The notes: a model not told the origin generated them from the letters alone. 64,000 nt of DNA from Dethiosulfovibrio peptidovorans DSM 11002 (GCF_000172975.1 NZ_ABTR02000001.1:2394501-2458500); one strand, 5' to 3'. Counted from the stretch's first letter, positions 17,094 through 26,178 are shown. Numbers and translations: made by a program.

Positions 17094-18095
17094 TCAGTTC
17101 TTCCCCAATTCGTCGTAACAGGCGGAGAGAAGCTCTTTCATGGCATCGGTACTCGCGAACTGGTCGTGAACCGAGCGGCTCTTCTTCGAAAAAATCTCGT
17201 ATTCCTCGTCGGTCAGCTCCGTGACGGATATTCCAGAGCTCTTTATCTCGTCCAGGTATTCCGCTTCCTTCTTGGCCTGGGCCTCTCTCTCAGCAAGTCT
17301 GGCCTCTTTCTCCGCCTGCAGTACAAGCTCTCTGGCGTCGTCGGGAAGACCGTCGAACCAGCCTTTGTTGGCCACGAATATATAGGCCAGGAAACCGTGG
17401 TTGCTCAATATCAACCTGTCCTGGACCTCGTAGAGCTTGTTCATCGCTATCGACTGGATCGGGTTTTCCTGCCCGTCGACAATCCCCTGCTGAAGGGCGT
17501 TATAAAGTTCTGCATATTCTATTGGAATGGGGTTAGCTCCCCAGGCTTTATACTGGGCGATCAGGAGGGGAGATGGCATGACTCTCATCTTGACTCCCTT
17601 GAAGTCCTCCGGAGTGTGGATATCGATACCCTTAGTAGTGAACTGCTTAAAACCAGAGGCCCAAAGCCCTAAAGAGACCAGCCCTTTGGGCTCGGTGAAC
17701 TCGTAAAAACGCCGTCCGACCGGGCCGTCCATCACCCGATAAAGTTCATCGGTGGAAGGCCATAGAAAGGGAAAATCTATTATCTGAAGCTCCTCCACGA
17801 AAGGAGTCAGCACAGAGACGGGCTGTATGGTTATATCGAGGGTCCCCATTTGGGCTGACTCGGTCTGCTCTCTCATGGACCCCATCTGCATGGAGGGAAA
17901 TATCTGAACCTCCATCTTTCCGCCCGATCTATCCTCCACGATGGCCTTGAAGGTCTCGGCGCCGATATCCTCCGGGCTACCCGTCGGCTGATTATGGCTC
18001 AGACGTATCGTCATCTTCGGATAGTCGGCCGCAAAAGCCGCCGTAGAGGCGATTGCGATGAAACAAACGAAAAGTGCCGTTACCAAACGTCTCAT
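17094..18095 (-). CDS. dctP: TRAP transporter substrate-binding protein (DctP family)
   Basis: A 333-residue periplasmic protein with a signal peptide (residues 1-22, AFA cleavage). The ESAQMGTLDITIQP, LQIIDFPFLW and GVKMRVMPSPLLIAQYKAWGANP segments are typical, and the Arg of KMRVMPS is the conserved carboxylate-binding residue of the family. The ligand is therefore probably a carboxylic acid. It is first in a dctP-dctQ-dctM operon, with GGAGG before the ATG. Confidence 0.92.
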   Translation of the reverse strand: MRRLVTALFVCFIAIASTAAFAADYPKMTIRLSHNQPTGSPEDIGAETFKAIVEDRSGGKMEVQIFPSMQMGSMREQTESAQMGTLDITIQPVSVLTPFVEELQIIDFPFLWPSTDELYRVMDGPVGRRFYEFTEPKGLVSLGLWASGFKQFTTKGIDIHTPEDFKGVKMRVMPSPLLIAQYKAWGANPIPIEYAELYNALQQGIVDGQENPIQSIAMNKLYEVQDRLILSNHGFLAYIFVANKGWFDGLPDDARELVLQAEKEARLAEREAQAKKEAEYLDEIKSSGISVTELTDEEYEIFSKKSRSVHDQFASTDAMKELLSACYDELGKN

Positions 18096-18152
18096 TGTCT
18101 ATACCTCCGTTACACAGATTGAGTCTAGTAAACCTAGAATTCCTGAAGTTTA

Positions 18153-18887
18153 TCAGAGAGAGCGATTCCTTGCAACCGATCGCACCAAAGATAAACCGTC
18201 TAAGGCCGCTTGGACTTCTGCCTCTTTAATCGATCTTCCTCTTCCAGAGCTCAGAAGTACCCCCGAGACATATAGTTCCACCTCAAAACTGGGACTGTGA
18301 GGAGGTCCCTCTCGAGACATGATCCTGTATTCCGGCAAAGGCTCCCCTTTTATCTGAAGGATCTGTTGGAGCTCCGACTTGGGATCGATGGACGAGTTTC
18401 CGTCCTGTATATAATCTCCCTTTTCGAACAGAAAATCCAGATAGCGGTTCACCACCGATTCCGCCATATCGTATCCTCCGTCCATATAGACGGCTCCGAA
18501 GATAGCCTCTATCGCGTCGGCGTGCATGGAGGAAAGATCACAACCCTCCCCCTTTTTCCTCAGACCCCGGTTGACCCTGAGAATCCCCGAGAGCCCCAGT
18601 GCCTCCGCCCACGTCAAAAGAGCTTCCTTACGGACCAACCGGGCCCTGAGCCTGGTCAGCCCTCCTTCGTCCATATCCTTCATCGCCCTGAAAAGTCTCG
18701 TCGAGGTAGCCAACTCCAAAACCGCATCTCCCAGGAACTCCAGTCTCTCGTTCCAAGAACGAAGCCCTGACTCATGGGCGTAGGACGAATGAGTCAGGGC
18801 TTCACGGAGCAGTTCTATATCGGTGAAGCTGTATCCCAGACGGTCCTGAATCAGAGAAAGGTTATTTTCCCATTTCCGTCCGTACAT
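18153..18887 (-). CDS. rnc: Ribonuclease III
   Basis: A 244-residue double-strand-specific RNase for rRNA and mRNA processing. The signature NERLEFLGDAVLEL (about residues 45-58) is exact, with a second acidic site (ADAIEAIFGAVYMDGG) near residue 120, and a C-terminal double-stranded-RNA binding domain ends the protein. The start at ATG 18887 lies just after the fabF stop with no clear ribosome site, so an upstream GTG inside fabF (18938) remains possible. Confidence 0.93.
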   Translation of the reverse strand: MYGRKWENNLSLIQDRLGYSFTDIELLREALTHSSYAHESGLRSWNERLEFLGDAVLELATSTRLFRAMKDMDEGGLTRLRARLVRKEALLTWAEALGLSGILRVNRGLRKKGEGCDLSSMHADAIEAIFGAVYMDGGYDMAESVVNRYLDFLFEKGDYIQDGNSSIDPKSELQQILQIKGEPLPEYRIMSREGPPHSPSFEVELYVSGVLLSSGRGRSIKEAEVQAALDGLSLVRSVARNRSL

Positions 18888-18894
18888 GAGGTTA

Positions 18895-20136
18895 TCAGTC
18901 GGAAAAACGCTGGATAGCCAGGACGCCGTTGTGTCCACCGAAGCCGAAGCTATTTACCAGGAACCTGTCCACCTTGGCCTCGGTCGTCTCGGTTATGACG
19001 TTCACGTCGCAATCCGGATCCTTCTGGTCGAGATTGAGGGTCGGATGTACGATACCTTCCTCAACGGACTGAAGTGCCGCTACGGTCTCTAGAGCTCCCG
19101 CCGCTCCGAGGCAATGACCTATCATGGACTTAGTGGAGTTGACCATCACACGATCGGTTGACTCGCCGAACAGGTTTCGTATGGCGATGGACTCGACCTT
19201 GTCGTTGAGGGGGGTCGAGGTTCCGTGAGCGTTTATCAGATCGACCTGATCGACGGACCAACCGGCCTGATCCATGGCTATCTTCATAGCCCTTATGGCT
19301 CCCTTTCCCTCAGGATCCGGGGCGGTGATATGGCCGGCATCGCAGGTGGAACCATAGCCGACTACCTCACCGTAGATATGGGCTCCCCTGGCCTTCGCGC
19401 TCTCCAGGGTCTCCAGGACCAGAACCCCCGCGCCCTCTCCGATGACGAAACCGTCCCTGTCCTTGTCAAAAGGACGGCTTGCCCTCTCGGGCTCATCGTT
19501 TCTGGTGGAGAGAGCCTTCATGGCTGCGAAGCCTGCCACACAGATGGAACGAAGGGCGACCTCGGTTCCACCGCAGAGCATGACGTCTGCGTCGCCTCTC
19601 TCTATAGTCCTGGTAGCCTCTCCGATACTGTGTATCGAGGTGGCACAGGCGGTCACGACGCACATGTTTGGACCTTTGGCCTGATGCCTGATGGCCACGT
19701 ATGCGGCGGACATATTTCCTATCATCATGGGGATGAAGAAGGGACTAACCCTCTTGGGTCCCTTGGTCATCATGGTCTGGAAACTATCGAAACAGGTTTC
19801 GATTCCACCCTGTCCGGAACCGATATAAACACCGAATCTATTGGAGTCAAGGTCCTCCGCTTTGAGACCGGCGTCTTCCATGGCCATATCCGAAGCAGCC
19901 ACGGCGAACTGGATGACCCTGTCGGATCTTTTAGCCTCCTTCTTGGGAAGCCACTGGGTCGGATCGAAGTCTTTTACCTCCGCTCCGACCTGAACCGAGA
20001 ACTCCGAGGCATCGAAGCACGTTATAGCGCCGACACCGTTCTTTCCCTCTTTAAGAGCCTGCCAATATGCCTCTCTACCGTTGGCTATGGGACTGACGAC
20101 CCCTAGCCCGGTGATAACGACTCGTCTGTCTTTCAA
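18895..20136 (-). CDS. fabF: 3-oxoacyl-ACP synthase II
   Basis: A 413-residue condensing enzyme for chain elongation. The Cys (VTACATS, near residue 164) and two His (NAHGTSTPLND and KSMIGHCLGAAG) of the active site are present. I use the TTG at 20136, which has AAGGAG 9 bases upstream and gives the standard length; an upstream ATG (20196) has no ribosome site. Confidence 0.93.
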   Translation of the reverse strand: MKDRRVVITGLGVVSPIANGREAYWQALKEGKNGVGAITCFDASEFSVQVGAEVKDFDPTQWLPKKEAKRSDRVIQFAVAASDMAMEDAGLKAEDLDSNRFGVYIGSGQGGIETCFDSFQTMMTKGPKRVSPFFIPMMIGNMSAAYVAIRHQAKGPNMCVVTACATSIHSIGEATRTIERGDADVMLCGGTEVALRSICVAGFAAMKALSTRNDEPERASRPFDKDRDGFVIGEGAGVLVLETLESAKARGAHIYGEVVGYGSTCDAGHITAPDPEGKGAIRAMKIAMDQAGWSVDQVDLINAHGTSTPLNDKVESIAIRNLFGESTDRVMVNSTKSMIGHCLGAAGALETVAALQSVEEGIVHPTLNLDQKDPDCDVNVITETTEAKVDRFLVNSFGFGGHNGVLAIQRFSD

Positions 20137-20205
20137 AGGATGTCCACTCCTTACGGCGCAGGGGAGTTCACAACACTCTAACTCTCGCCTCGCCATGATT
20201 TGAGC

Positions 20206-20231
20206 GAGAGGGGCGGTTGACCGCCCCTCTC
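20206..20231 (-). other. Strong hairpin between acpP and fabF
   Basis: A perfect 11-bp, mostly GC stem with a four-base loop but no T run. It may stabilise the 3' end of the acpP message or slow RNA polymerase rather than end transcription outright. Confidence 0.6.
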
Positions 20232-20252
20232 CGGATCGAAAACGGGAGTATT

Positions 20253-20504
20253 CTACCCCTCGATTCCGAGTTTGTTGCTGGCGTAGTCGATAGCTTCACC
20301 TACACTGGTGAGTTTCTCCGCGTCCTCATCGGGGATCTCGATGTCGAACTCCTCCTCGATTCCCATGATGAGCTCGACGATGTCGAGGGAGTCAGCTCCC
20401 AGGTCCTCGACGAAGGAGGCCTCGGGTTTAATCTGCTCCTCCTCCACGTCAAGACGATCTATGATGATCTCCTTAAGGCGGGCAAGTACTTCATCTCTCT
20501 TCAT
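20253..20504 (-). CDS. acpP: Acyl carrier protein
   Basis: An 83-residue acidic protein carrying the growing acyl chain on phosphopantetheine at the Ser of GADSLD (about residue 41). The ATG at 20504 follows GGGAGGTGA; the upstream in-frame ATG is rejected. It lies between fabG and fabF. Confidence 0.95.
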   Translation of the reverse strand: MKRDEVLARLKEIIIDRLDVEEEQIKPEASFVEDLGADSLDIVELIMGIEEEFDIEIPDEDAEKLTSVGEAIDYASNKLGIEG

Positions 20505-20536
20505 GGCAACGTCACCTCCCTTCGTCAGATTCAGGA

Positions 20537-21283
20537 TCAAACCATGGTCATTCCGCCATCGACGGCTATGACCTGACCGTTGATATACGAGGCATCTTCC
20601 GAGACCAGGAAGGCCACCACCTTGGCGACGTCTTCAACTGTCCCGGCACGACCGGCTGGCACGGATTTCAACATTTCCTCTTTCACCGACTCCGGAAGGA
20701 CATCGGTCATATCGGTGGCGATGAATCCGGGAGCCACGGCGTTGACCGTTATTCCCCTCTGAGCGTACTCTCTTGCTATGCTCTTGGTCAAGCCTATTAT
20801 ACCCGCCTTCGAGGCGCAATAATTAGCCTGTCCAGGGTTGCCTATAAGCCCAACCACCGAGGCCATGTTCACTATCCGACCCCAGCGTCCTTTCGCCATT
20901 CCCTTGACTCCGTCTTTGGAACAAAGGTATGCGGACTTAAGGTTTCCGTCTATTACGGCGTCCCAATCGGATTCCTTCATCCTCATGAGGAGGCCGTCTC
21001 TGGTTATTCCGGCGTTGTTCACCAGTACATCCACTGGATCGAACGCTTTAGAGATGGTTTTGAAGAGCTCCTTTACCTGATCGGGATCGGAAACGTCGGC
21101 TCTGACGGCCATAGCCTCTCCTCCCAAGTCGAAAATGTTTTTCACGACCTCGTCGGCCGCCTCGGATGAACTTCTGTAGTTCACCACTACCCTCAGACCT
21201 CTAGAAGCAAGCTCAAGGGCGATGGCTTTTCCTATTCCTCTGGCTCCACCGGTAATCAAGGCAACTCTGCCGTTCTCGGGCAT
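20537..21283 (-). CDS. fabG: 3-oxoacyl-ACP reductase
   Basis: A 248-residue short-chain dehydrogenase that reduces beta-ketoacyl-ACP with [13 protein letters not shown] near residue 11 binds the cofactor; NNAG, the Ser of NMASVVG and the catalytic YCASK are all present. The ATG at 21283 follows GAGGAGG and overlaps the fabD stop region. Confidence 0.94.
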   Translation of the reverse strand: MPENGRVALITGGARGIGKAIALELASRGLRVVVNYRSSSEAADEVVKNIFDLGGEAMAVRADVSDPDQVKELFKTISKAFDPVDVLVNNAGITRDGLLMRMKESDWDAVIDGNLKSAYLCSKDGVKGMAKGRWGRIVNMASVVGLIGNPGQANYCASKAGIIGLTKSIAREYAQRGITVNAVAPGFIATDMTDVLPESVKEEMLKSVPAGRAGTVEDVAKVVAFLVSEDASYINGQVIAVDGGMTMV

Positions 21284-21284
21284 T

Positions 21285-22241
21285 TTATTTATCCTCCTCG
21301 AGAAAGTCAACGACTTTATCCAAATCCTCGGCAGAACCTATCGAGAGAGTCTTGCTTCCCTTGACGCATTTCTTAGCCAGCCCCGCCAAGACCTTCCCAG
21401 GACCGAGCTCCAAAAAGGTAGAAACTCCCGCATCGGACATGTACCTCATGCTCTCCACCCACCGGACCGGACTGTAGGTCTGTCGATACAATCCGGCTCT
21501 GATATCCTCCACCGAGGTAACAGGCGAAGCGGACACGTTCGCTACAAGAGGACAGGAAGATTCGGACCAGCTGCAACGTTCCATCTCCTTGGACAACTCG
21601 TCCGCCACGTCGGTCATAAGTCGACAGTGAAACGGAGCACTGACGTTCAAGGGGATAGCTCTCTTGGCTCCAGCCTCCTTGGCAGCTTCGATCGCCTTAG
21701 CCACCGAGTCGGAATCCCCGGATATCACGACCTGACCGGGAGAGTTGAAGTTGGCCGCCTCGCACACCTTGTCTCCGTCGAACCTGGAACAGATATCCCT
21801 AACGTCCGAATCCTTCAGGCCGAGGATCGCCGCCATAGCTCCCTCTCCCTCCGGGACAGCCTTTTGCATCAGACGGCCTCTGGCGTTGACCAATCGGACG
21901 CCATCGGCTAGAGATAGAGTTCCCGACGCGACCAAGGCAGAATACTCCCCTAAGCTGTGTCCCGCTACAAAGTCGGGGCTAAGGACTATCCCATTGTCCT
22001 CGGTCAAGGCCCTGAAAAAGGCCAGACTGACCGTAAGCAATGCCGGCTGGGTATACTCCGTCAATGTCAGTTTTTCCTCGGGGCCTTCGAATATGATGGA
22101 ACTAAGAGAGAAACCCAGGGCCTCGTCGGCCTCGTCGAAAACCCTGCGAGCAGCGGGGAAGCTCTCGTATAAATCCCTGCCCATTCCGACGGATTGAGCT
22201 CCCTGGCCGGGGAACAAAAGCGCGAATCTCTTCATACTCAT
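21285..22241 (-). CDS. fabD: Malonyl CoA-ACP transacylase
   Basis: A 318-residue enzyme moving malonyl groups from CoA to ACP. FPGQGAQ at the N terminus, the GHSLGEY nucleophile (about residues 91-97) and the His in the APFHCRLM segment are visible. It starts at an ATG behind a double GGAG and lies between fabK and fabG. Confidence 0.94.
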   Translation of the reverse strand: MSMKRFALLFPGQGAQSVGMGRDLYESFPAARRVFDEADEALGFSLSSIIFEGPEEKLTLTEYTQPALLTVSLAFFRALTEDNGIVLSPDFVAGHSLGEYSALVASGTLSLADGVRLVNARGRLMQKAVPEGEGAMAAILGLKDSDVRDICSRFDGDKVCEAANFNSPGQVVISGDSDSVAKAIEAAKEAGAKRAIPLNVSAPFHCRLMTDVADELSKEMERCSWSESSCPLVANVSASPVTSVEDIRAGLYRQTYSPVRWVESMRYMSDAGVSTFLELGPGKVLAGLAKKCVKGSKTLSIGSAEDLDKVVDFLEEDK

Positions 22242-22266
22242 ACGGCTACAGCTCCTCTCCAGGCCG

Positions 22267-23210
22267 TTATTTTACCGATCCCAGTCTAGATAGGACCTCC
22301 TCGGCCTCTCTACATATCTCCTCGATTATCTCGGACGCCGGCTGTATCCTAGATACCATCGCAGCGATCTGACCGGCCATGACCGACCCGAAATCGACGT
22401 CACCATCTACCACAGCGGCTCTAAGCTTGCCTGCACCCAATGCCTCGATATCCTCTACGGACGCACCGGATATCTCCATGTGGTCGAACTGAGAAGTGAG
22501 TTTGTTTCTTATACATCTAACAGGATGTCCGGTAGGACGTCCCGTCACGGCGGAGCTTCTGTCCTTGCGTTTAAGATGGCGCGCTTGTAATTTTCGTGAA
22601 CCCTGCACTCGGAAGCACAGACGAAACGAGTTCCGATCTGAACCCCTTCTGCCCCGAGGGCGAAGGCTGCGGCCATGCCTCTTCCGTCGGCTATTCCTCC
22701 GGCGGCTATCACAGGTATGTCTACCGCGTCTACCACCAAAGGAGTCGCCACCATCGTGGTCAGCTCTCCTATGTGGCCTCCTGCTTCGCATCCTTCTACT
22801 ATCACGGCATCGGCCCCCTGTCTCTCTACTCTTCGAGCCAAAGCGGTCGTGGGCACCACCGGAACTACCTTCGTTCCCAACGGCTTCAGGCGTTCCAGGA
22901 CCTTTCCCGGACTCCCCGCACCAGTGGTGGCCACGGGGACCCGATTTGCCGCCGCCACCTCTATGGCATCCGACGCGGTGGGAGACATCAACATTATATT
23001 GACCCCGAAAGGACGATCGGTAAGGGTGCGCACCTTTTTAAGCTCCTTATCCAGAAGCTCCGGAGGCATACTGGCAGCGGCGATAATACCGAGTCCTCCG
23101 CCGTTGCTTACGGCAGCGGCCAACTCGGCCTCGGCAACCCAGGCCATTCCACCCTGGACTATGGGGCAGTCAATTCCAAGAAGCTCGGTAACCCTTTTAC
23201 CAAGTCTCAT
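22267..23210 (-). pseudogene. fabK: Enoyl-ACP reductase II, frameshifted near residue 220
   Basis: FabK is an FMN enzyme that reduces enoyl-ACP. The first part (from ATG 23210, behind GAGGTGAGAG) has the N-terminal PIVQGGMAWVA, the Gly-rich GGIADGRGMAAAFALGA and a match up to YKRAILNAR, then ends after TEAPP at 22545. The rest continues in the next frame as DRSSAVTGRPTGHPVR through GSVMAGQIAAMV to 22267, exactly where other FabK proteins continue. One base is missing at about 22563-22564 (sense strand AAGGAC where AAGGGAC is expected). If corrected, the protein is about 314 residues, normal for the family. No other enoyl-ACP reductase is seen in the window. It could be a real mutation, a sequencing error in a G run, or a shift site. 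Confidence 0.85.
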
Positions 23211-23220
23211 GTCTCTCACC

Positions 23221-24225
23221 TCACGCCTCGTATATAAAGGCACCGTAGGTCATTCCGGCACCGAAACTGGTAATCAATACCTTCTGTCCGCTGTTACAGG
23301 TTATACTGCCACCCTCGTAAGCTTCATTCAAAGCCAGAAAAACCGAGGCGGCAGAGGTATTTCCATATCTTTCCAGGTTATTGATCGCCCTGTCCTCCGA
23401 GACCCCGAGCCGTTTGAGGACTCCCTCCATGATCCTGCGGTTTGCCTGATGAAATATCCAACGATCGATATCGGAGGGAGACATGCCGGCATCGGAGCAT
23501 ACGTCCTTAAGATATCCTGGAAGAACTCTCTGGGTAAACTTAAAAACATCGTTCCCCTTCATCGATACGAAATGTTTTTTCTCCGCCAATGTATCTCTAC
23601 TGGCAGGAAGGGAAGACAGCCCTCCAGGAAGGGTTATATAGTCCCACTTGGTCCCGTCAGACTTCATATCGCAAACCATAACTCCGGGATCTTCCTTTTC
23701 TCCCGCCTCCAGCATGACTGCGCCAGCTCCGTCTCCGAAAAGCACGCAGGTGGTCCGATCCTCCCAGTCTATCAATCTGGATAAAACCTCTACACCGCAC
23801 ACCAGCACCCTGTTCCAGAGGCCTGAGGCTATCCCTGAAGACGCCACGGATAGAGAGTAGACAGAACCGGTACATCCGGACTGGACGTCGAAGGCCCCTG
23901 CCTTGGACGCACCTATGGCTCCCTGAACCCTGGCAGCTACGCTGGGAAAAAGGGTGTCCGGAGAGTTTGTGGCAACTACAACCATGTCTATGGAGTCGAC
24001 ATCCACTCCGGATCTATCGATAGCCTGTCTACAGGCGGCGATGGCCAGATCGCTGGCGTTTTCGTCCTTGGAAGCTATTCTGCGTTCCCTTATGCCGGTC
24101 CTCTCCACTATCCATTCGTTGCTGGTATCGACTATCCTCGCCAATTCATCGTTATCCATCACTCTCTCCGGAACCGCCATCCCGGTTGCCACCAGACGGA
24201 CGGATCGTCCCTGAAGCAACGCCAT
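23221..24225 (-). CDS. fabH: 3-oxoacyl-ACP synthase III
   Basis: A 334-residue enzyme that starts fatty-acid synthesis from acyl-CoA and malonyl-ACP. The triad is visible: Cys in QSGCTGSV (about residue 117), His in IFHQANRRI and Asn in RYGNTSAAS. The ATG at 24225 overlaps the plsX stop (TGATG), with GGAGG upstream. Confidence 0.95.
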   Translation of the reverse strand: MALLQGRSVRLVATGMAVPERVMDNDELARIVDTSNEWIVERTGIRERRIASKDENASDLAIAACRQAIDRSGVDVDSIDMVVVATNSPDTLFPSVAARVQGAIGASKAGAFDVQSGCTGSVYSLSVASSGIASGLWNRVLVCGVEVLSRLIDWEDRTTCVLFGDGAGAVMLEAGEKEDPGVMVCDMKSDGTKWDYITLPGGLSSLPASRDTLAEKKHFVSMKGNDVFKFTQRVLPGYLKDVCSDAGMSPSDIDRWIFHQANRRIMEGVLKRLGVSEDRAINNLERYGNTSAASVFLALNEAYEGGSITCNSGQKVLITSFGAGMTYGAFIYEA

Positions 24226-25253
24226 CAAACGTCCTCCTCTCCAGGCAGGAGATCGGTTATCTCCTCTTTGATCTTACTGACCCCGTTCTTCAACACAAAA
24301 TCCCTGGCTACACCGAGAGCGCTCGTTATGGCGGGAGCTTTGGAACGACCGTGGGCTTTGATTACCGCTCCGTTGACGCCCAAAAGAGGCGTTCCACCGA
24401 ACCTCTGATAATCGAATCGATGCTGCAGATCCTTGAGCATCGGAAGAAAGAACACAAGCCCCATCTTGGCCAGGATCCTTTTATCGACCTCGTTTTTCAA
24501 TATTTTAAGAGCCAGCTCTCCAAGCCCCTCAAAGGACTTCAACATAACGTTGCCGGAAAATCCATCGCATACGACTACGTCGGCATGACCGAATGGAACT
24601 CCGTTTCCCTCGATATATCCGCCAAAGTCGACATGGGAGTTTTCCACAAGCATGGCCCTAGCCTCGGATATAACCTCGTCTCCCTTGATCTCCTCGGAAC
24701 CGTTGGAGAGAAGCCTCACGTCAGGCTGGCTCACTCCCACCATATGTTTCATGAACAAGGACCCCATAACGGCAAACTGAGACAAGTTGATAGGCTTGCA
24801 CCTTATGGTCGCACCTACGTCTATCAGAAGAGTAGGCTTCTCCAGAGTGGGCAAGACCACGCCCAAACCAGGACGATCTATACCGGATATCCTCCCGACC
24901 ACCAGGACCCCTCCGGCGACTATGGCCCCGGTATTGCCTGCGGAGATACATCCTCCGGCCTCACCGGAACGAACCATCTCCATGGCCAAGCGAAGACTTG
25001 AACGCCTTTTAGATCTTATAGCCCTGGCGGGGGACTCGTCCATGGATATGGACTCCTCCGCACTTACTATATGCAGCCGGCCTTTTATGGAGGTCTCGAC
25101 CGAATCTATGGCCGAGCCTATCCGGTCGGTGTCGCCCACAAGGGCTATATCGAGATCGGGAAATTTCCGACAGGCCTCTATGGCTCCGAGACAGTTCTCA
25201 GCGGGACCGTAGTCCCCTCCCATTGCATCAAGCGCCAGTATCAAGCCTCTCAC
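24225..25253 (-). CDS. plsX: Phosphate acyltransferase
   Basis: A 342-residue enzyme that makes acyl phosphate from acyl-ACP for phospholipid synthesis. The N-terminal ALDAMGGDYGP and the central CISAGNTGAIVAGG segment are diagnostic, with VVCDGFSGNVMLKS near residue 230. It starts at a GTG and overlaps the end of fapR by 26 bases, as in Bacillus-type fapR-plsX operons. Confidence 0.95.
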   Translation of the reverse strand: MRGLILALDAMGGDYGPAENCLGAIEACRKFPDLDIALVGDTDRIGSAIDSVETSIKGRLHIVSAEESISMDESPARAIRSKRRSSLRLAMEMVRSGEAGGCISAGNTGAIVAGGVLVVGRISGIDRPGLGVVLPTLEKPTLLIDVGATIRCKPINLSQFAVMGSLFMKHMVGVSQPDVRLLSNGSEEIKGDEVISEARAMLVENSHVDFGGYIEGNGVPFGHADVVVCDGFSGNVMLKSFEGLGELALKILKNEVDKRILAKMGLVFFLPMLKDLQHRFDYQRFGGTPLLGVNGAVIKAHGRSKAPAITSALGVARDFVLKNGVSKIKEEITDLLPGEEDV

Positions 25254-25833
25254 CTCTTACCTTTCTCTCAGCCTCTGAATCTAGCGCCACTACGATGTAC
25301 CGACCGACGAAAATTTCCTTTTCGCCGACCCTGGTTCTGACGCTGACTATGTATTTATTTCCCTTATGGACACCGACCTTGGCCCTTGCCATAAGGACAT
25401 CCCCCACTTTGGCGGGGGCCTTGAACCTACCTCTGATGGATCCAACTATGACCATGTCGGCTCCGACCACGGCGATAGCCAAGGAGGATGCTTGTGCGTA
25501 TATGTAATGGTCCCAGATATATTCCGTGTGTCTGAAGGCCATCTCCTGCCTGGTCTTGAGAACCGACAGAGCCCAGTGGTTCGGTTCCAGCTCCAGAAGA
25601 TCTCCTATGAACTCTTCCTGTTTGAGAGACCTCAACTTGCTCGTAGCCTGCTCCGCCATACGTCTGGTTCTCTCTCTGAGCTCCGGAACCCCCAGAAGGA
25701 TCCTGTCGAGACGAACGGTGCTTACGCTGACATCCAAAGTAGAAGCCAGCTCCTCGTCGGACAAAAGAGGATTCTGTCTTATAAGCTGGGACAGCCGTTC
25801 GTGTCGCATCTTACGGTTTATCGAACGTGCCAC
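25228..25833 (-). CDS. fapR: FapR-type fatty acid and phospholipid regulator
   Basis: A 201-residue repressor with an N-terminal helix-turn-helix (about residues 10-50, LSDEELASTLDVSVSTVRLDR) and a C-terminal hot-dog domain that in B. subtilis binds malonyl-CoA. It starts at a GTG (25833) behind GGGAGGGGG and heads the fapR-plsX-fabH-fabK-fabD-fabG-acpP-fabF-rnc run. A promoter and a partial FapR-like box lie upstream, so autoregulation of the cluster is likely. Confidence 0.88.
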   Translation of the reverse strand: MARSINRKMRHERLSQLIRQNPLLSDEELASTLDVSVSTVRLDRILLGVPELRERTRRMAEQATSKLRSLKQEEFIGDLLELEPNHWALSVLKTRQEMAFRHTEYIWDHYIYAQASSLAIAVVGADMVIVGSIRGRFKAPAKVGDVLMARAKVGVHKGNKYIVSVRTRVGEKEIFVGRYIVVALDSEAERKVRGERLDTGA

Positions 25834-25872
25834 GGTGCCCCCTCCCTTATCACTTGGTCCTAACATCAGATT

Positions 25873-25889
25873 TGAATACCAGGCAAGTA
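25873..25889. promoter_or_regulatory. Candidate FapR operator
   Basis: A 17-base box overlapping the -10 of the fapR promoter agrees with the B. subtilis FapR consensus (TTAGTACCnGGTACTAA pattern) at about 11 of 17 positions, best around CCTGGTA. The match is partial and judged by eye. Confidence 0.4.
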
Positions 25890-25914
25890 TAGGAATTTTT
25901 ATCCTTCCGGTCAA
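25886..25914 (-). promoter_or_regulatory. Promoter of fapR operon
   Basis: Minus-strand TTGACC, a 17-base spacer and TATACT. It sits between the rpmF terminator and fapR, so the lipid cluster is its own transcription unit. Confidence 0.8.
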
Positions 25915-25927
25915 GGGCAAACCTTAT

Positions 25928-25966
25928 AAAAAAAGGGGGACGGGAAAATCCCGCCCCCCTTTTTTA
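25928..25966 (-). terminator. Terminator of the ackA-yceD-rpmF operon
   Basis: A GGGGG/CCCCC stem extended by CGGG/CCCG and followed by a T run on the minus strand (A run on the plus), lying just after rpmF. Confidence 0.88.
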
Positions 25967-25980
25967 TCTTCGCCTCTTTG

Positions 25981-26178
25981 CTAGGCTTCCTTGTCCGCTG
26001 CGACCTCGATAGCCTTACGGCCTCTATAATAACCGCACTCGGGACAGGCATGGTAGTTCTGGATAGTCTCGCCACAGTGAGGACAGGCCGTCAGACCTGG
26101 CATCTCGAGACGTCCAAGCCACTGAGCCTTCCTGTTATGAGTCCTGCGATGAGATACCCTTGACTTTGGAGTTGCCAT
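25981..26178 (-). CDS. rpmF: 50S ribosomal protein L32
   Basis: A 65-residue basic protein with the N-terminal pattern ATPKSRVSHRRTHNRKAQW and a zinc ribbon made of CPHC (about residue 32) and CPEC (about residue 45). The usual partner yceD is directly upstream and overlaps it by 44 bases. Confidence 0.95.
   Translation of the reverse strand: MATPKSRVSHRRTHNRKAQWLGRLEMPGLTACPHCGETIQNYHACPECGYYRGRKAIEVAADKEA

Noticed and set aside
19225-20106. Long open plus-strand frame of nearly 300 codons
   Set aside because: It is antisense to fabF and has no family-like sequence; high GC with biased codons leaves such frames open by chance.
22675-23784. Plus-strand frame of 369 codons across fabK and fabH
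   Set aside because: Antisense to two well-supported genes, Ser/Thr-rich low-complexity product, no ribosome site.
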